Shown here in pieces: positions 53,801 to 64,000 of a stretch of DNA of 64,000 bases. Made by a program: the position numbers and the translations under genes. How positions within the stretch are numbered: the stretch's first letter is position 1; every line of letters starts with the position of its first letter. Below the pieces are notes generated by a model. That model made no database searches, was not told where the DNA came from, and saw only the letters and a program-made list of their open reading frames with translations. Source of the DNA: Ascaris suum (taxonomy: Eukaryota; Nematoda; Chromadorea; Rhabditida; Ascarididae); the NCBI GenBank assembly GCA_013433145.1, contig CM024184.1:682137-746136 (forward strand), in the 5' to 3' direction.

Positions 53801-56800
53801 AATGTTATTAAATGAAGACAGTGTGGTTAACTTGCCGCTTGCGCTTTGGTCCTGCCGCTTACTTACTGACTCTCCGAGAGGAACTCATAGGCAAAAAAAA
53901 TGAAACTGGTTGAGCAACTATGTATTTTGTAACGAAGAAAATGAAAAATTTAAAAATTCAATAGTCATTGAAGGATTAAATTGTATAAGGTGATAAGAGG
54001 CTGAACAATCAAGATAGGCGAGAGATAGAAAGCGAGAAATAACGTAAATTAATCGATAGGAGGTATAAAAATTATAAGAATAATTAACCTGAATTGATCG
54101 ACTGTTTGCGCCATAACCAATCGTTGCCTGATATCCATATCAGCAAAAAGTGTCGCAAACGTTCGTGTCGTTTCTAATGCTGTTTTCGTTCCTTTCTTTA
54201 AATAATTTCATAAATTTCTTTCCAATTTAATTTTCTCATTTAAAAAATTTTTGAGGATGATAATTTTTCTATATTTTCCGTTATTTTTGACAACCTTTTT
54301 TCATAAAATATTTGAACAGTTCAAACATTTTTTGCATAATTATAGGAAGAAGATTGCGGACAATAGCTTCAGGTCGTGGATTCTATGAGCTTCAGCGGTC
54401 CTGCTGTGATCGTTGACGGATGTAGATGTTCATCAAACATATAGCCGAACCCTCCCCCACCCACCCTTCTCCTCCCAACTCAACTGCCATATGAGTGGTA
54501 GATGCCATGACTTAATTTAAAAAAAGTTCTGGGAGATGAGCGATTACCTCGGCGTTCCGCTATGGCCAAAGGTGCAGTATACTTAGGTGAACGGCATTCC
54601 GCACCGCCTTTACTTCTTGTGCCTAAATAACCAATTCCCAATTCCCACATAAAACAACAGATGTAACCCATGGTCTCGAAAATGGTATGGTAACGAAGTG
54701 GTAATACCACTAACATTACCTATAGCTGGAAAAATTCCGTATTTTCCAGATTTTACTCCCTTTCCTTGAAAAGAACTACTTCCCCATCTATGGCTGCACA
54801 CGCCTTCCATATTTTTCGTCCACCTTATCTACCCACACTAAACACCCTTATCTCAGGTTGGCTTTAAAGCACTGGATAACTTTAGAATGACCTGAGGTCG
54901 TTCTAAATGTTGTATTTCAAGGATGCCGATAGATTTGCCTTGCTCCACCTCGTCATTCACATCAGCAATTCCACTCTCACCATTTAGACCTCATTAATGC
55001 TCCTAATTGCCACTTAATGGAAACAAGACTTCACATGAGCCGAAACACTGATCATATCCTATCATATGACCTATAGAAAATCATTTGCTCATTTACTTTG
55101 GTTAAGCAACATTCATTTCAAATGAGTTTTGCTCATTCAATTTAAAATCTCCATCTTTGGGGACGATTTTATCTCTTCAATTATCGATTAAAAAATGTCT
55201 TATCACTTATCAATAAGAAAATACCTTATCACTTATTAATAAAAATATCGTATAACTTATCAATGAAAAAAAAAATTACCGCACGTGATGGTGCAATAAC
55301 AATAATGATAAATCGGAGATCCTGCATAGTTCTACCAAGATTCGTTGGATGACTGAGCCGTGCAATCGCTACATGCCGATGTTGTACCGTATTCAACATG
55401 CATCTGTATTAAATGAGATATTCTAATGCTCGACAAAAAAAACAAACCGTAATTATGGGGGAAGATGGGATAAGCGAATGTTCAGGCGATAAAGGAGATG
55501 AAATTCAACAAAGACCATCAGTTATTAGGAAGAAGTATTTATGCCTATATTATGTTTTTATGAGTAAACAATAGTATTGAAAATTGTGCAATCTGCGCGC
55601 ACAGACTAATCGGGTCATTTTTGCTTTGTGCGACACATTTTCTCCAATATAAGCAGCTCATTAATACTTTTAAGCACTGCCATACTTATATTTCGAAACT
55701 GCAAGAAGGCGTTGGAAGACTTTTGAAAAGTCAATCAGGTAATGCGATCCGATTTGGCCACATTACTCTCAATCCCTTCCCACTTGAGATATAATGTTCA
55801 CCTCTAGGAACACAAATTAAGATGCAATAATTTACAGCTGATATTTCAAGTCGCTCAGTAATGAAATCGAAGGACCCCAAGTAAATTTATTCAAAAGAAT
55901 AAAAATGTTAAAAAAAAAAACTGCTAACGAACAAGGCACATATCCACGTTTGGTCGTAATCAAATGATCCACCAATTGTTCCCGTTGTACATATACTTTG
56001 TACTGTTCGACTCAATATATGAACTGAAAATAAAAATATTCATGAGGGTTAGTTTCGCGTTATTTTGAAAATCACCTATAATTCATATGTTAATAATCCT
56101 TGAGACGTCCAACTCAATTTTACGCAGAAAAAAAATTTCGAAGAATGAGAATATTTCAAAGGTTTTTTTTTCTCTCGCTCTTAGCTTGAAATAAATAAAA
56201 GTAATAAATTTTCTTTCTTATTGCCATATTTTTTACATTTCATTCTATTCTCTTCGATGTGATTTATATTCTTATGATAGTGAGCGTTATCTGTTGTCAT
56301 TAAAAGAGTGCTATATGATATTTTGGGAATTTGTCAATTTTTTTTCGCTATTTTTACTGAATTTATACTGCACATTTTTCTCCTCTATCTCTGGTTCTCT
56401 GAATTTAATGCACTTTTATATGGAAGTTTAGTGACCTCTTTGAGAAAAACATATAAACTCTTCGGTGATTTGCATAGAATTCTATTTTAATGGCTATGCT
56501 TTTTCATGTTATTTAACTACTATAATAATTTCCAACCAGTAATAAATAAAAAAAACTTTAATTAATAATCAAAGAAGATATAGTGCCATCTTCTTCAAAC
56601 AATATTAATGATATTATATTTTATAATAAAATCAACGAAAAATAATAATCGTTGATGAAACAACGCAAAACAAACGTACATTGATTTCCGGCATCCTGAG
56701 TAAATAATACTGATCGAACTTGTTCGCTAGTGAACTCCGGCTCTTGGATATCCATCTCGTGAATTATCCTTTAAAAGCTATATTTTTTTAAACAAATTAC

Positions 56801-59245
56801 TGTATAGCCACAAAATAACCTATGTTAACTGGGACGGGGAATATAGTATAAAATATAGTAAAAACTCTCACTTATATTCTTCTGCAATATTTTGCAATTG
56901 CAAAACGCATTAGAGTCATATTATGACTGCGAGAATTTTATGTCTGGATTTCTGCATGCATTCTGGATACGTCCGTGTGTCTATCGGTCTGTCTGTTTAT
57001 TCAACAATTTCAACCTGAGAACCTTCGAAATGAAATTCATAAAAATCTTTCTTATAACCTGTATCAAAGAAAGACTTTCCAAACGAATTTTCAAGTTCGG
57101 CAATCACCTTCCGCAGGAATGACATACATTTAAAAGTATTAGAGCTATTTGCATATATTATACAATTGATTCGGGCACATTTTACGTTCGTTTGTAGCGG
57201 AAATTGAAAGGACGAAATGCTTGTGGAGTTTTTCCTGTGATCAGTTCAGTTTAATGAAAACGACACATTATGACAGTATTTTGCAACATGAGAGCGGCAA
57301 CATACGAAACTGGTGAGACCGCTAAGAGGAATCACAAAGCGCGTAATGCGCCGACTTGTCTGGTGCGCTTTAGAGCTTTTTAAATTGATAACCAGTCGAA
57401 ATAATGGCAAAAAAATTGACTGCTCAATATTACAGACAGAGATAACATAGGGCGCGCTCGCCGGTATTTGAACTGAAAAATTAAATATTGCAAGGAAGTG
57501 TAATTGTAATCGTTGTCTGAAAACTATTACTTGCTGAAGAGTATGATTTTGATTCAAGGTTACTTTGGGCCCATTTTCTCCGCATCTATGACGCAACTTA
57601 CCCAAACCAGACTTCCTTTCCGCTAAATCAGACTTCCTCTTACCGCCCTCTTCACTTACCTGAAATCGGCCGCCGACTATATTTTTCAGACCTTATCAAC
57701 ATCTCTGCCAACCTACCGATGCCAAATATCAGCGAACAAAAGTATGAGATTTTCTCATCCTTTATTATGCATGCAATCGCTCAGATAGCTGTGTAGCCCA
57801 TATTTCTCATCCTCCTCCGCCCTCTCAAATCCATCCCTCTATCCACTCTTTTCTTGATAACACCCCTCCTTCATTTATTTGCGAAAAAAATCAGCTTTTG
57901 TGTGTTAATTACATTGTATATGAATGTGTATGCGTTATCGTTATCCGAGTATTAAACTGTTTTCAGAGATGATCAATAAAATTCACTGCAATGACCATAT
58001 AAAATCTCCGTCGATATACGCTGTAAAATTCTTGCGGCATAATCATTGCTTATTCATAATGCATAAATATCGTTGAGAATCGGTAGCATTATAATAGCCC
58101 TTCTAAATTCTATTGCTCACTTCTATCAATTAGATGCAATTTTTCAAAGGAAAATTTATCTATAATTTCGAGAAGAATACCATAAATATTCGATAATAAC
58201 AATGTGTTAATTTTAATGAGATCAATCATCGATAATAATAAGCTATGATATAATTTACGGGATCTCCAATCATTTATAAACGATAGAAATATAATCAGCG
58301 AGCATAGAAAAAGACAACTTTGAGATTAAATACATAAAACATCTATAACCTTCAACATCTTCGCAATGAATCTACCATGAAAGAATTATTAAATTCCCTA
58401 ATAGTCATTCGATTATAAGCTTTATTTATAGAGATGAAAAAAAATTTTCATAGAAATTTCGACTATTGCAAATCGCATCATTGAATTTTATTGTTGCAAT
58501 TTGCAATCAATCGCAATGTTTTATGCAATATTGGATGTGTTAGATGTGCATCAAAAATCACTTCATGCAATTCTTTTTTGTTCAATGTTCATTGAGCAGT
58601 GAAAAATTTAATACATTCAAGTTGGTTAGTTTACCTAAGATACACATGTAAATAGAATTTCTCTAATTAATTATTCCGTTTCATTTATCGTCATTTTTGA
58701 AATAATTGTGGAAAAAAGCAATTTTCTTTGCTTTTTTTTTTGCAATTTTCTTTGCTATTCCCCTTTTTTTTTCGCAAAATATTGTCGTAATAAATGAAAA
58801 TATCAATGCGCATATTGTGCTAGATATACTAGCGCATTTTTCTATTAGCAGCTAAAAAATTTCTCTGCAATATATTTATGCGTTTTAACGTTTATATTAT
58901 AGTGATCAATTCATTAGGGTGATCTTCCTGCTTAAAAAATTGATATCCACTGAAAAAATGTTTATTGAGTTTATTAAGTTTGAAGTCTGTTTTGAATTAC
59001 CGTTTCTTGTTAGCATGCCTGAATCAAGGTTTATGACTTACTATTGTTATCATTAACGCCTAAATCAAGGTTTTCAACTTACTTTGCAAAAATCTCCTCG
59101 AGTGATGTCTCCTGAAGATCAAGTAAAAGTACGGATTTATTGAGCAAATGATCGATATCCATTGTAGCACGAACTTCAGACCCGAAATCTTTCATCGGAA
59201 TCTTCTCATGTTTTGCATACATTAGCGTCACATTCTCGTATTCGT
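41457..59245 (-). CDS. SLC4A11: SLC4 family transporter, SLC4A11 type (N-terminus incomplete)
   Basis: Nineteen phase-matched exons on the minus strand: 59245-59083, 56768-56680, 56023-55933, 55403-55280, 54195-54089, 53469-53370, 52141-52054, 50886-50764, 50262-50149, 49113-48981, 47922-47849, 47262-47117, 46297-46200, 45614-45502, 45046-44878, 44030-43857, 42955-42757, 42342-42173 and 41520-41457 (TAA), 778 residues. Human SLC4A11 is a plasma-membrane H+/OH- and NH3-coupled transporter rather than a classical bicarbonate carrier. Residues 1-260 form the cytoplasmic domain ([13 protein letters not shown] near 132); the membrane domain begins near 262 ([20 protein letters not shown]). SLC4A11-specific strings are [14 protein letters not shown] (near 704) and the end [10 protein letters not shown]. 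Sequons at Asn430 and Asn441 lie in the large extracellular loop, as in the human protein. The junction at 55933 uses a weak donor (gttcgt). Confidence 0.93.
41605..41690 (-). other. tRNA-like or tRNA-derived fragment
   Basis: On the minus strand GGTTCGAATCC (41630-41620) is a perfect Pol III B-box, and a weak A-box-like TGTATAGTTAAA lies about 47 bases before it, near tRNA spacing. The T stem beyond two pairs, the acceptor stem and the anticodon arm do not pair, so this is not a functional tRNA. A tRNA-derived SINE tail or chance are the alternatives. It falls in the penultimate SLC4A11-type intron. Confidence 0.3.
41763..41849. repeat. (AT)n microsatellite, about 87 bases
   Basis: Uninterrupted AT array in the penultimate intron of the SLC4A11-type gene. 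Confidence 0.95.
44797..44823. repeat. Poly(G) run, about 27 bases
   Basis: The longest homopolymer G tract in the window, followed by G-rich sequence; within the intron between exons 15 and 16 of the SLC4A11-type gene. Confidence 0.9.
46002..46019. promoter_or_regulatory. Two perfect TGACGTCA palindromes 10 bases apart
   Basis: TGACGTCA at 46002-46009 and again at 46012-46019, one helical turn apart, in an SLC4A11-type intron (45615-46199). This is the consensus for CREB/ATF-type bZIP dimers. The pairing suggests an intronic enhancer element, but that is inference. Confidence 0.45.
48797..48879 (-). CDS. Possible alternative exon of the SLC4A11-type gene
   Basis: On the minus strand a strong acceptor (aatttcttctag) at 48880, an open 83-base exon encoding [16 protein letters not shown]... 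and a donor after CAAG. It continues exon 10 in phase, but fits only a longer exon 11 (47956-47849) using an acceptor 34 bases upstream of the usual one. Together they insert about 40 residues into a cytoplasmic loop next to the SAEEMF block. Other SLC4 proteins I recall have no insert here. Confidence 0.35.
51455..51670. repeat. GC-rich island of nested hairpins
   Basis: Within the intron between exons 7 and 8 of the SLC4A11-type gene. Stems seen: GACGAG 51465-51470 with CTCGTC 51476-51481; AGTTCCG 51517-51523 with CGGAACT 51542-51548; CCTCCCGCG 51555-51563 with CGCGGGAGG 51589-51597; GGAGGAG 51593-51599 with CTCCTCC 51602-51608, which competes with the previous stem. The block is visibly GC-richer than both flanks. 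Confidence 0.75.
55194..55268. repeat. Imperfect tandem repeat of a TTATCACTTATCAATAA-type unit
   Basis: Three adjacent copies with 25-28 base spacing immediately downstream of exon 4 of the SLC4A11-type gene on the coding strand. Copies differ at several positions. Confidence 0.6.
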
Positions 59246-60525
59246 CTGAAAAAAAAAAACTCACTATGTTGGAAAAGCGATGCTCAATTTTCCCCTCAAA
59301 TTCAGCATCCTATCGTAGCATATCTGGCTATTGATTTCAGACAAGCATGTTTGCGGCTTTAACCACATCCTTAACTATCAGCGAACGCACCCTTGAAACA
59401 AAGTCCAACTAAACGTATGCCTAAGTGTGCGTGCGTTTTTATGTGTATGTCTATGTGTTTATGTGCAAGTATGTAAGCTTATACGTTTCCTTGCAACTAT
59501 GTTGAGCTACGTTTATGGTTGAAAACTCTTTGTAAACGGAAAACAATTTTTGAAAAGATGAAAGTATAGTGTCCAACGTTCGCATATATTGAGAGTGGGA
59601 AAACGATTATTCTAGTACTTTCAAATGAGATCTAAGAAAGAAATAATTTCATCGAGTTTTTTTTTTTTAAACAATTCAAGTAACATTGTAGATTTCATGT
59701 TACATTTTAGAATTCTACACAAGGTAATAGAAATAATTGCATTAAAAATACTGCCGTCATCGGTTCAAAACGTGGCCAAGTAATATTCAAATTGGAAAAT
59801 AAAAATATTTAATTTTTAAAAATATTAAAGAAATATGCAAAACATATTGAAGATTGAAAAAAAAAATCGGACAAAAATATTTCTGCTTCAAAGTTTATTC
59901 CCTCTTCCATATATCATCATTAAAATATCGATGAACGATATAAACAAGTTGTTGTTAACTATTCGAAATAGCTGAAGAGATGCCGAAGCATCGATAATAT
60001 GATTTCCGATCAACCGCGGCAAATTGAGAATTTATCAGATTCGCCGCATCGCATCCTAGTTGACCTTTTTAGAAAACATTTTTTACTCCTTCAGAAATAC
60101 TTTGCAATCCACCATGATTGTATATTACCTACATCCTTTAACGTAACACCATAAAGCACTTTCCGTTTTTAAGATTTGAGATTCAAGACAGGATTCTTCA
60201 AAGAAATTTTTGGTGCCAGTTGGTTATTCCCGTTAGAAGGATTATATTTCCTTCCACTTCGCTTCTTTATCTCTGCTCTCCCCCCCCCCCCTTCCCCTCC
60301 ACCGATCCTCGTCCCGTCATTTTCGAACCTAGCAGAAATAACGCATAAAAAATCAAGGTCACATTTTATTCGTTATGCACGAAAAAAATCATTGCAAGCA
60401 GGCGATTATACGTCCAACATATACAGCATATCATAAATTTTATTGCTTGCCATCATTATTGCCCTATGCACATTATCTGACCTGCATATTATGTGGACAA
60501 CAACGAGCTTAATGCACAACATACC

Positions 60526-60690
<165 letters not shown>

Positions 60691-60863
60691 ATTTCAATCA
60701 GATGACCATTTGTACGAATTTTTTTTTCAATTTGAATTTTTCCGCAAAATTTTACAGCTTAAAATATTTCAGCAAAACTATGCAATCCCTATTCACAATT
60801 TTCGGCTCTAAAGGAGAAGAAGTAAATAAATGGATGTCGCTGAATAAATAATTAGGTGTTGTT

Positions 60864-60888
60864 AATTTGATGCTTCAAGCATCAAATT
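60864..60888. repeat. Perfect palindrome with 12-bp arms
   Basis: AATTTGATGCTT (60864-60875), one C, then AAGCATCAAATT (60877-60888). It is followed by GCTTTAAGCAAGCAAGCAAAGC, a second, looser inverted arrangement of AAGC/GCTT words. Confidence 0.85.
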
Positions 60889-60959
60889 TTGCTTTAAGCA
60901 AGCAAGCAAAGCATCCAAATTTTTATTAATTTCATGCCATTATTCCATTTCACTTCTTT

Positions 60960-61264
60960 TTATCTATAAAGGGAGTTTCTTTGAGTGTAGATGATGTATA
61001 TTAAAGGTATGAGTACAACTGCTTTAAGAATGAATTCGATATTGGTACATTCACGAAACATTCGAGAATCGTCGGACTTAAAATGAGCTGAAAAAGGATG
61101 CAAGTATTCTTGGTATTGAGTTGCGAAAAATATGGCACAGCCTGTAGTAATATCTTGGCTCATGCATAAGAAGATGCAAGCTAGCGTATGGCTAACATGA
61201 AAATGACATAATAAGGGATAAAGCAATAAGTGAGCACCAAATGTATGAGTTGCCATCCATGATT
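60960..61264 (-). CDS. Uncertain hydrophobic reading frame, possible terminal exon
   Basis: About 100 codons open on the minus strand from an acceptor-like tatttag at 61265 to a TAA at 60960. It reads as two or three hydrophobic segments with an acidic and basic stretch (HFKSDDSRMFRECTNIEF) between them. I do not recognise it. AT-rich random sequence readily gives Phe-Ile-Leu-rich frames, and no upstream partner exon was found, so it may not be a gene. Confidence 0.25.
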
Positions 61265-61641
61265 CTAAATATCCAACCAAGCGAGGTGAACAGGAACATT
61301 TGAGGGAAATAAGATGGGGTTGGGAGGGAGGGGGGGGGGGGTGGGGGAGGAAATGAAAGTAAATATAGGCTTTATTTGCTTTCTTGGCTAGCTACAATTT
61401 CCTGATTTCCTATGCCGTTAGCACATCAGTGAGAATAATGCGCGCTTCGTGCGCAGTGCTTGACTTGATGAAGACGAACGCTTAGCTTCACGAAACATTA
61501 AACCTAGAAAACAGAGAAGAGCTGTTCAATCATAGGTAGCTTTGTTCAATTACAAGGTCTCCTAAGCTCCCTTCTTCCTTCCTTTGTATGCAGTAGGAAT
61601 CGATACGTCAGTCAGATGGTAAGCCATTTTTAAACCCTTAC

Positions 61642-61705
61642 TTAACACAATGTTTGCAGAAGGCGTGAAGTGAGATGAAGCCATCGCCACCCGTTCCTGG
61701 CGCAT
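61642..61705 (-). CDS. Possible first coding exon of the SLC4A11-type gene
   Basis: Minus-strand ATG at 61705 directly after an in-frame TAA, 21 codons (MRQERVAMASSHFTPSANIV, then L) and one base, then donor gtaagg. The phase matches the first firm exon, giving ...IVLNEYENVTL at the join across a 2.4 kb intron. Human SLC4A11 has variable, poorly conserved N-termini, so similarity cannot decide. One in three random exons would fit the phase. It also places the reading frame at 60960-61264 inside the intron on the same strand. Confidence 0.35.
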
Positions 61706-61732
61706 TTATGGTTCTGATGTGTTAACCCGTCT

Positions 61733-61755
61733 CCCCCCCCCCCCCCCCCCCCCCC
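61733..61755. repeat. Poly(C) run, about 23 bases
   Basis: Uninterrupted C tract just upstream of the possible first exon of the SLC4A11-type gene. Confidence 0.9.
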
Positions 61756-62017
61756 ACCTTCCCCATCCCTCTATTTGCGGATATTTTCGTGTCTCTTCTT
61801 CGTAAACTGTTTCGGGAAATCGATAAAATGTGAGATTTTCTGCACAGATTGCATATAGTGCACGAGAAGTCACAGTTGACTGTATGATGTAGCATGAAGT
61901 TGCAATTGTGGCTGGGCCTGAGGTATACCATGTTTCCTTTAATTTCTTAATGATTCCTACTCTCACATCTTTCAGATATTTCGTTCTTTTTCAGCATGGA
62001 TTTTCAGCGTTTTTTTT

Positions 62018-62037
62018 GGGGGGGGGGGGGGGGGGGG
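62018..62037. repeat. Poly(G) run, about 20 bases
   Basis: G tract directly after a run of T. Confidence 0.9.
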
Positions 62038-64000
62038 AGGGGCTGAATTGCGTTCATCCTGAATTTGAATTTCTTTGACGTAAATCATCGATACAATTGT
62101 ATTTGCGATAAAGTTTACAGCTATACTGTATTGCATAAGTTAGTTTTTTTTTAAATGCAAAAAATATACTCCGAGATTTGCAAATTTTTTTTTCTTTTGA
62201 AACGATCTTTCAAAAATTTTTCACTGCAGAGAACCAGAATGCAAATAAATTCTACAAGAAACTAAAATTCTAAAAAAAAAAAATCGATATTATAAAATAT
62301 TACGAATTTGCTATTATTCTTTTCAATTGAGAAATTCATTCTATAAATTAATAAATTTCTTATTGAAGGAAAAATTAAAAAATTTTCTCGCATCCATTAT
62401 TTTAGCTTAATTCGGAAAAACGATAAATGAAATAATCATAAAATGCATTATTCAAATTTATTATTTTAAGAACGAAAAACTCTGAAAATTTAAACTTTAT
62501 AACGTCTTCAAGTGGAAATTTCTACTTCAAATAAGAAAAAAAAAGAAAAAAAAAACGAAAAATTTGGCAATTTCTTCTTGAAAGTTTCTCGTTTTCAAGC
62601 AATTAATTTTGAAATAATTATAATCGACACGAATATCTCCTTTTATAAATTATTAACAGATGTCTGCAAAGATTTTCAGCGGATAAAATAAACTCTTATG
62701 ATATGCAATGGAAAAACGCCGTATGCATTCCTATATTCTTTTCGTTACCTATGCGAAAAATAAACTAACACTTTCAGGTGTTTTTTTTTTCATTAATTCC
62801 ACAATCTCTTCTTTCATAAAAGTAGCAGCATATGAAAGGCGAGAATTCAGTTTGAGAAGAATGAAAACGCCAGAACAGGACAGCTGGGGCGTTGGGGGGG
62901 GGGGGAGGATGAAGGAGGGGGGGAAGAAGAGAAAGACAACGCTGAGAAGAGGAATAAATTTGGTCCACGCGGAAAAAAGCTTTATTTCATCGTCGCCTTT
63001 CATACTTTTCAGGATATTTCCTAAGCTTTATAGTCTTTTGCCTTTTCTTTTTGAATTAAAAAAAGAGCTATACAATTGTTCAACGTCATTTTTATTCCTT
63101 CGCAAATTCACATACAAAACTGCGTTATGGCAATATCATATTTCATTTATGAGCATATTTAACATATGCATATATGTACGTAGGTATGTCTCTCTGTATG
63201 CGTCTTTGTTTGTCCAATTGCTTCAACCGTCGAACTATTGAAGCTGCAGTTAGAGTATAATGTGCGTCATAATGAGATCTTCTATATTATAGGATTTTTT
63301 TCAGGCTTAGCGAAAAAAAAAGAGAGAGAGAAGATTTGCGCACATTTAAGAATGAAAATATTCTGCAATTTTTTCATTCGTTGTTTTTTTTTTTCTTTTT
63401 CTTACGGCTGATAGCTTATAATTTTTATTAGCTAAATTTTTACCTCTAAAATATATGAAATACTTGTCAATGAAAAAAAAATTCCATATTAACCATGTTT
63501 GAGTCGAAAACTCTACGAATAAAAAAAATTTTTTTAAAAATCACCTCGTTATAGAATACAATGATTTCTCTTTATATTTGCAGGTAATATATGAATTAAT
63601 GCATTCAATATATATTGACCTGATATATATATTCATATATTTTTGCAAAAAAAAAAAACTAATTTTACAAAGGAAAAAAAATAATAGTGAATGGACTAAT
63701 ATTTAAAAATAGCACTGAGTAAAAAAGCCCATATTTTTCAAGGTTTTATTGAAATGATTTTAATCGTGTAGTGTTCAATTTTTTGTGCTATACTTTGCGA
63801 AATCCTGAAAAAGACGATTTCCAAATAGCAATAATAAATATATAAGTGCAGAAAAGAAATTTAATAAATGCGATTATAATAAAGGAAACGCATATAACGT
63901 GATAAATTCTTATTTATGTATGCATTAGAGGCTCTCGAATTCCTTCTAGAAAATATTCGCTCATGAATATATTTTAGTTTATCGTTGTTTGCTTACTGCT

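Larger units (their letters stand above)
61706..64000. other. Right end of the window, no supported gene
   Basis: AT-rich DNA with poly(C/G), A and T runs. A 177-codon open frame at 62708-63241 (+) runs through a poly(G) tract and resembles nothing I know; I do not support it. The promoter of the SLC4A11-type gene may lie here. Confidence 0.4.

Noticed and set aside
62708..63241. 177-codon plus-strand frame, the longest outside the repeat array apart from those in it
   Set aside because: Runs through a poly(G) tract, low complexity in places, and no recognisable domain or neighbouring exon.

Overview
The window looks like nematode nuclear DNA, unplaced to species. It is AT-rich (my impression is about one third G+C). 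Its genes have many short exons, with acceptors such as tttcag, ttttag and tttaag. Three genes have an acceptor-like ag 0-14 bases before the start codon, as expected for spliced-leader trans-splicing. AT, AAAT and poly(C/G) simple repeats are abundant. Every multi-exon model was built by hand by matching splice phase and protein similarity remembered from the families; no search was run.

Layout. (1) 444-4340, + strand: 3' part of a PAP2-superfamily lipid phosphatase-related (PLPPR-like) membrane protein, with its 5' end left of the window. (2) 4341-13542: no convincing gene; it holds small hairpins with a GCGGCGG-type loop. (3) 13543-18015, - strand: complete 4-exon ELP5 (Elongator subunit). 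(4) 18028-24429: no supported gene. (5) 24430-26146, - strand: 2-exon RING-H2 protein resembling RNF11. (6) 26147-30302: no supported gene; two AT microsatellites. (7) 30303-36436, - strand: 7-exon gene for an unrecognised secreted protein with 13 cysteines. Its third intron holds a 1.25 kb two-orientation 24-bp minisatellite and a LINE reverse-transcriptase remnant. (8) 36441-41456: no gene; a second, unrelated 24-bp minisatellite. (9) 41457-59245, - strand: 19 exons of an SLC4A11-type transporter, with a possible first coding exon at 61642-61705. (10) The right end holds a long AT repeat, poly(C/G) runs and one uncertain membrane reading frame.

The genes show no operon-like clustering and no common pathway: lipid-phosphatase-like membrane protein, tRNA-modification subunit, ubiquitin ligase adaptor, secreted protein and solute transporter. 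The best candidates for something undescribed are the hairpin set with a shared loop and compensating stem changes, the two 24-bp minisatellites, the cysteine-rich secreted protein, and a cassette exon in the transporter tied to an upstream acceptor.
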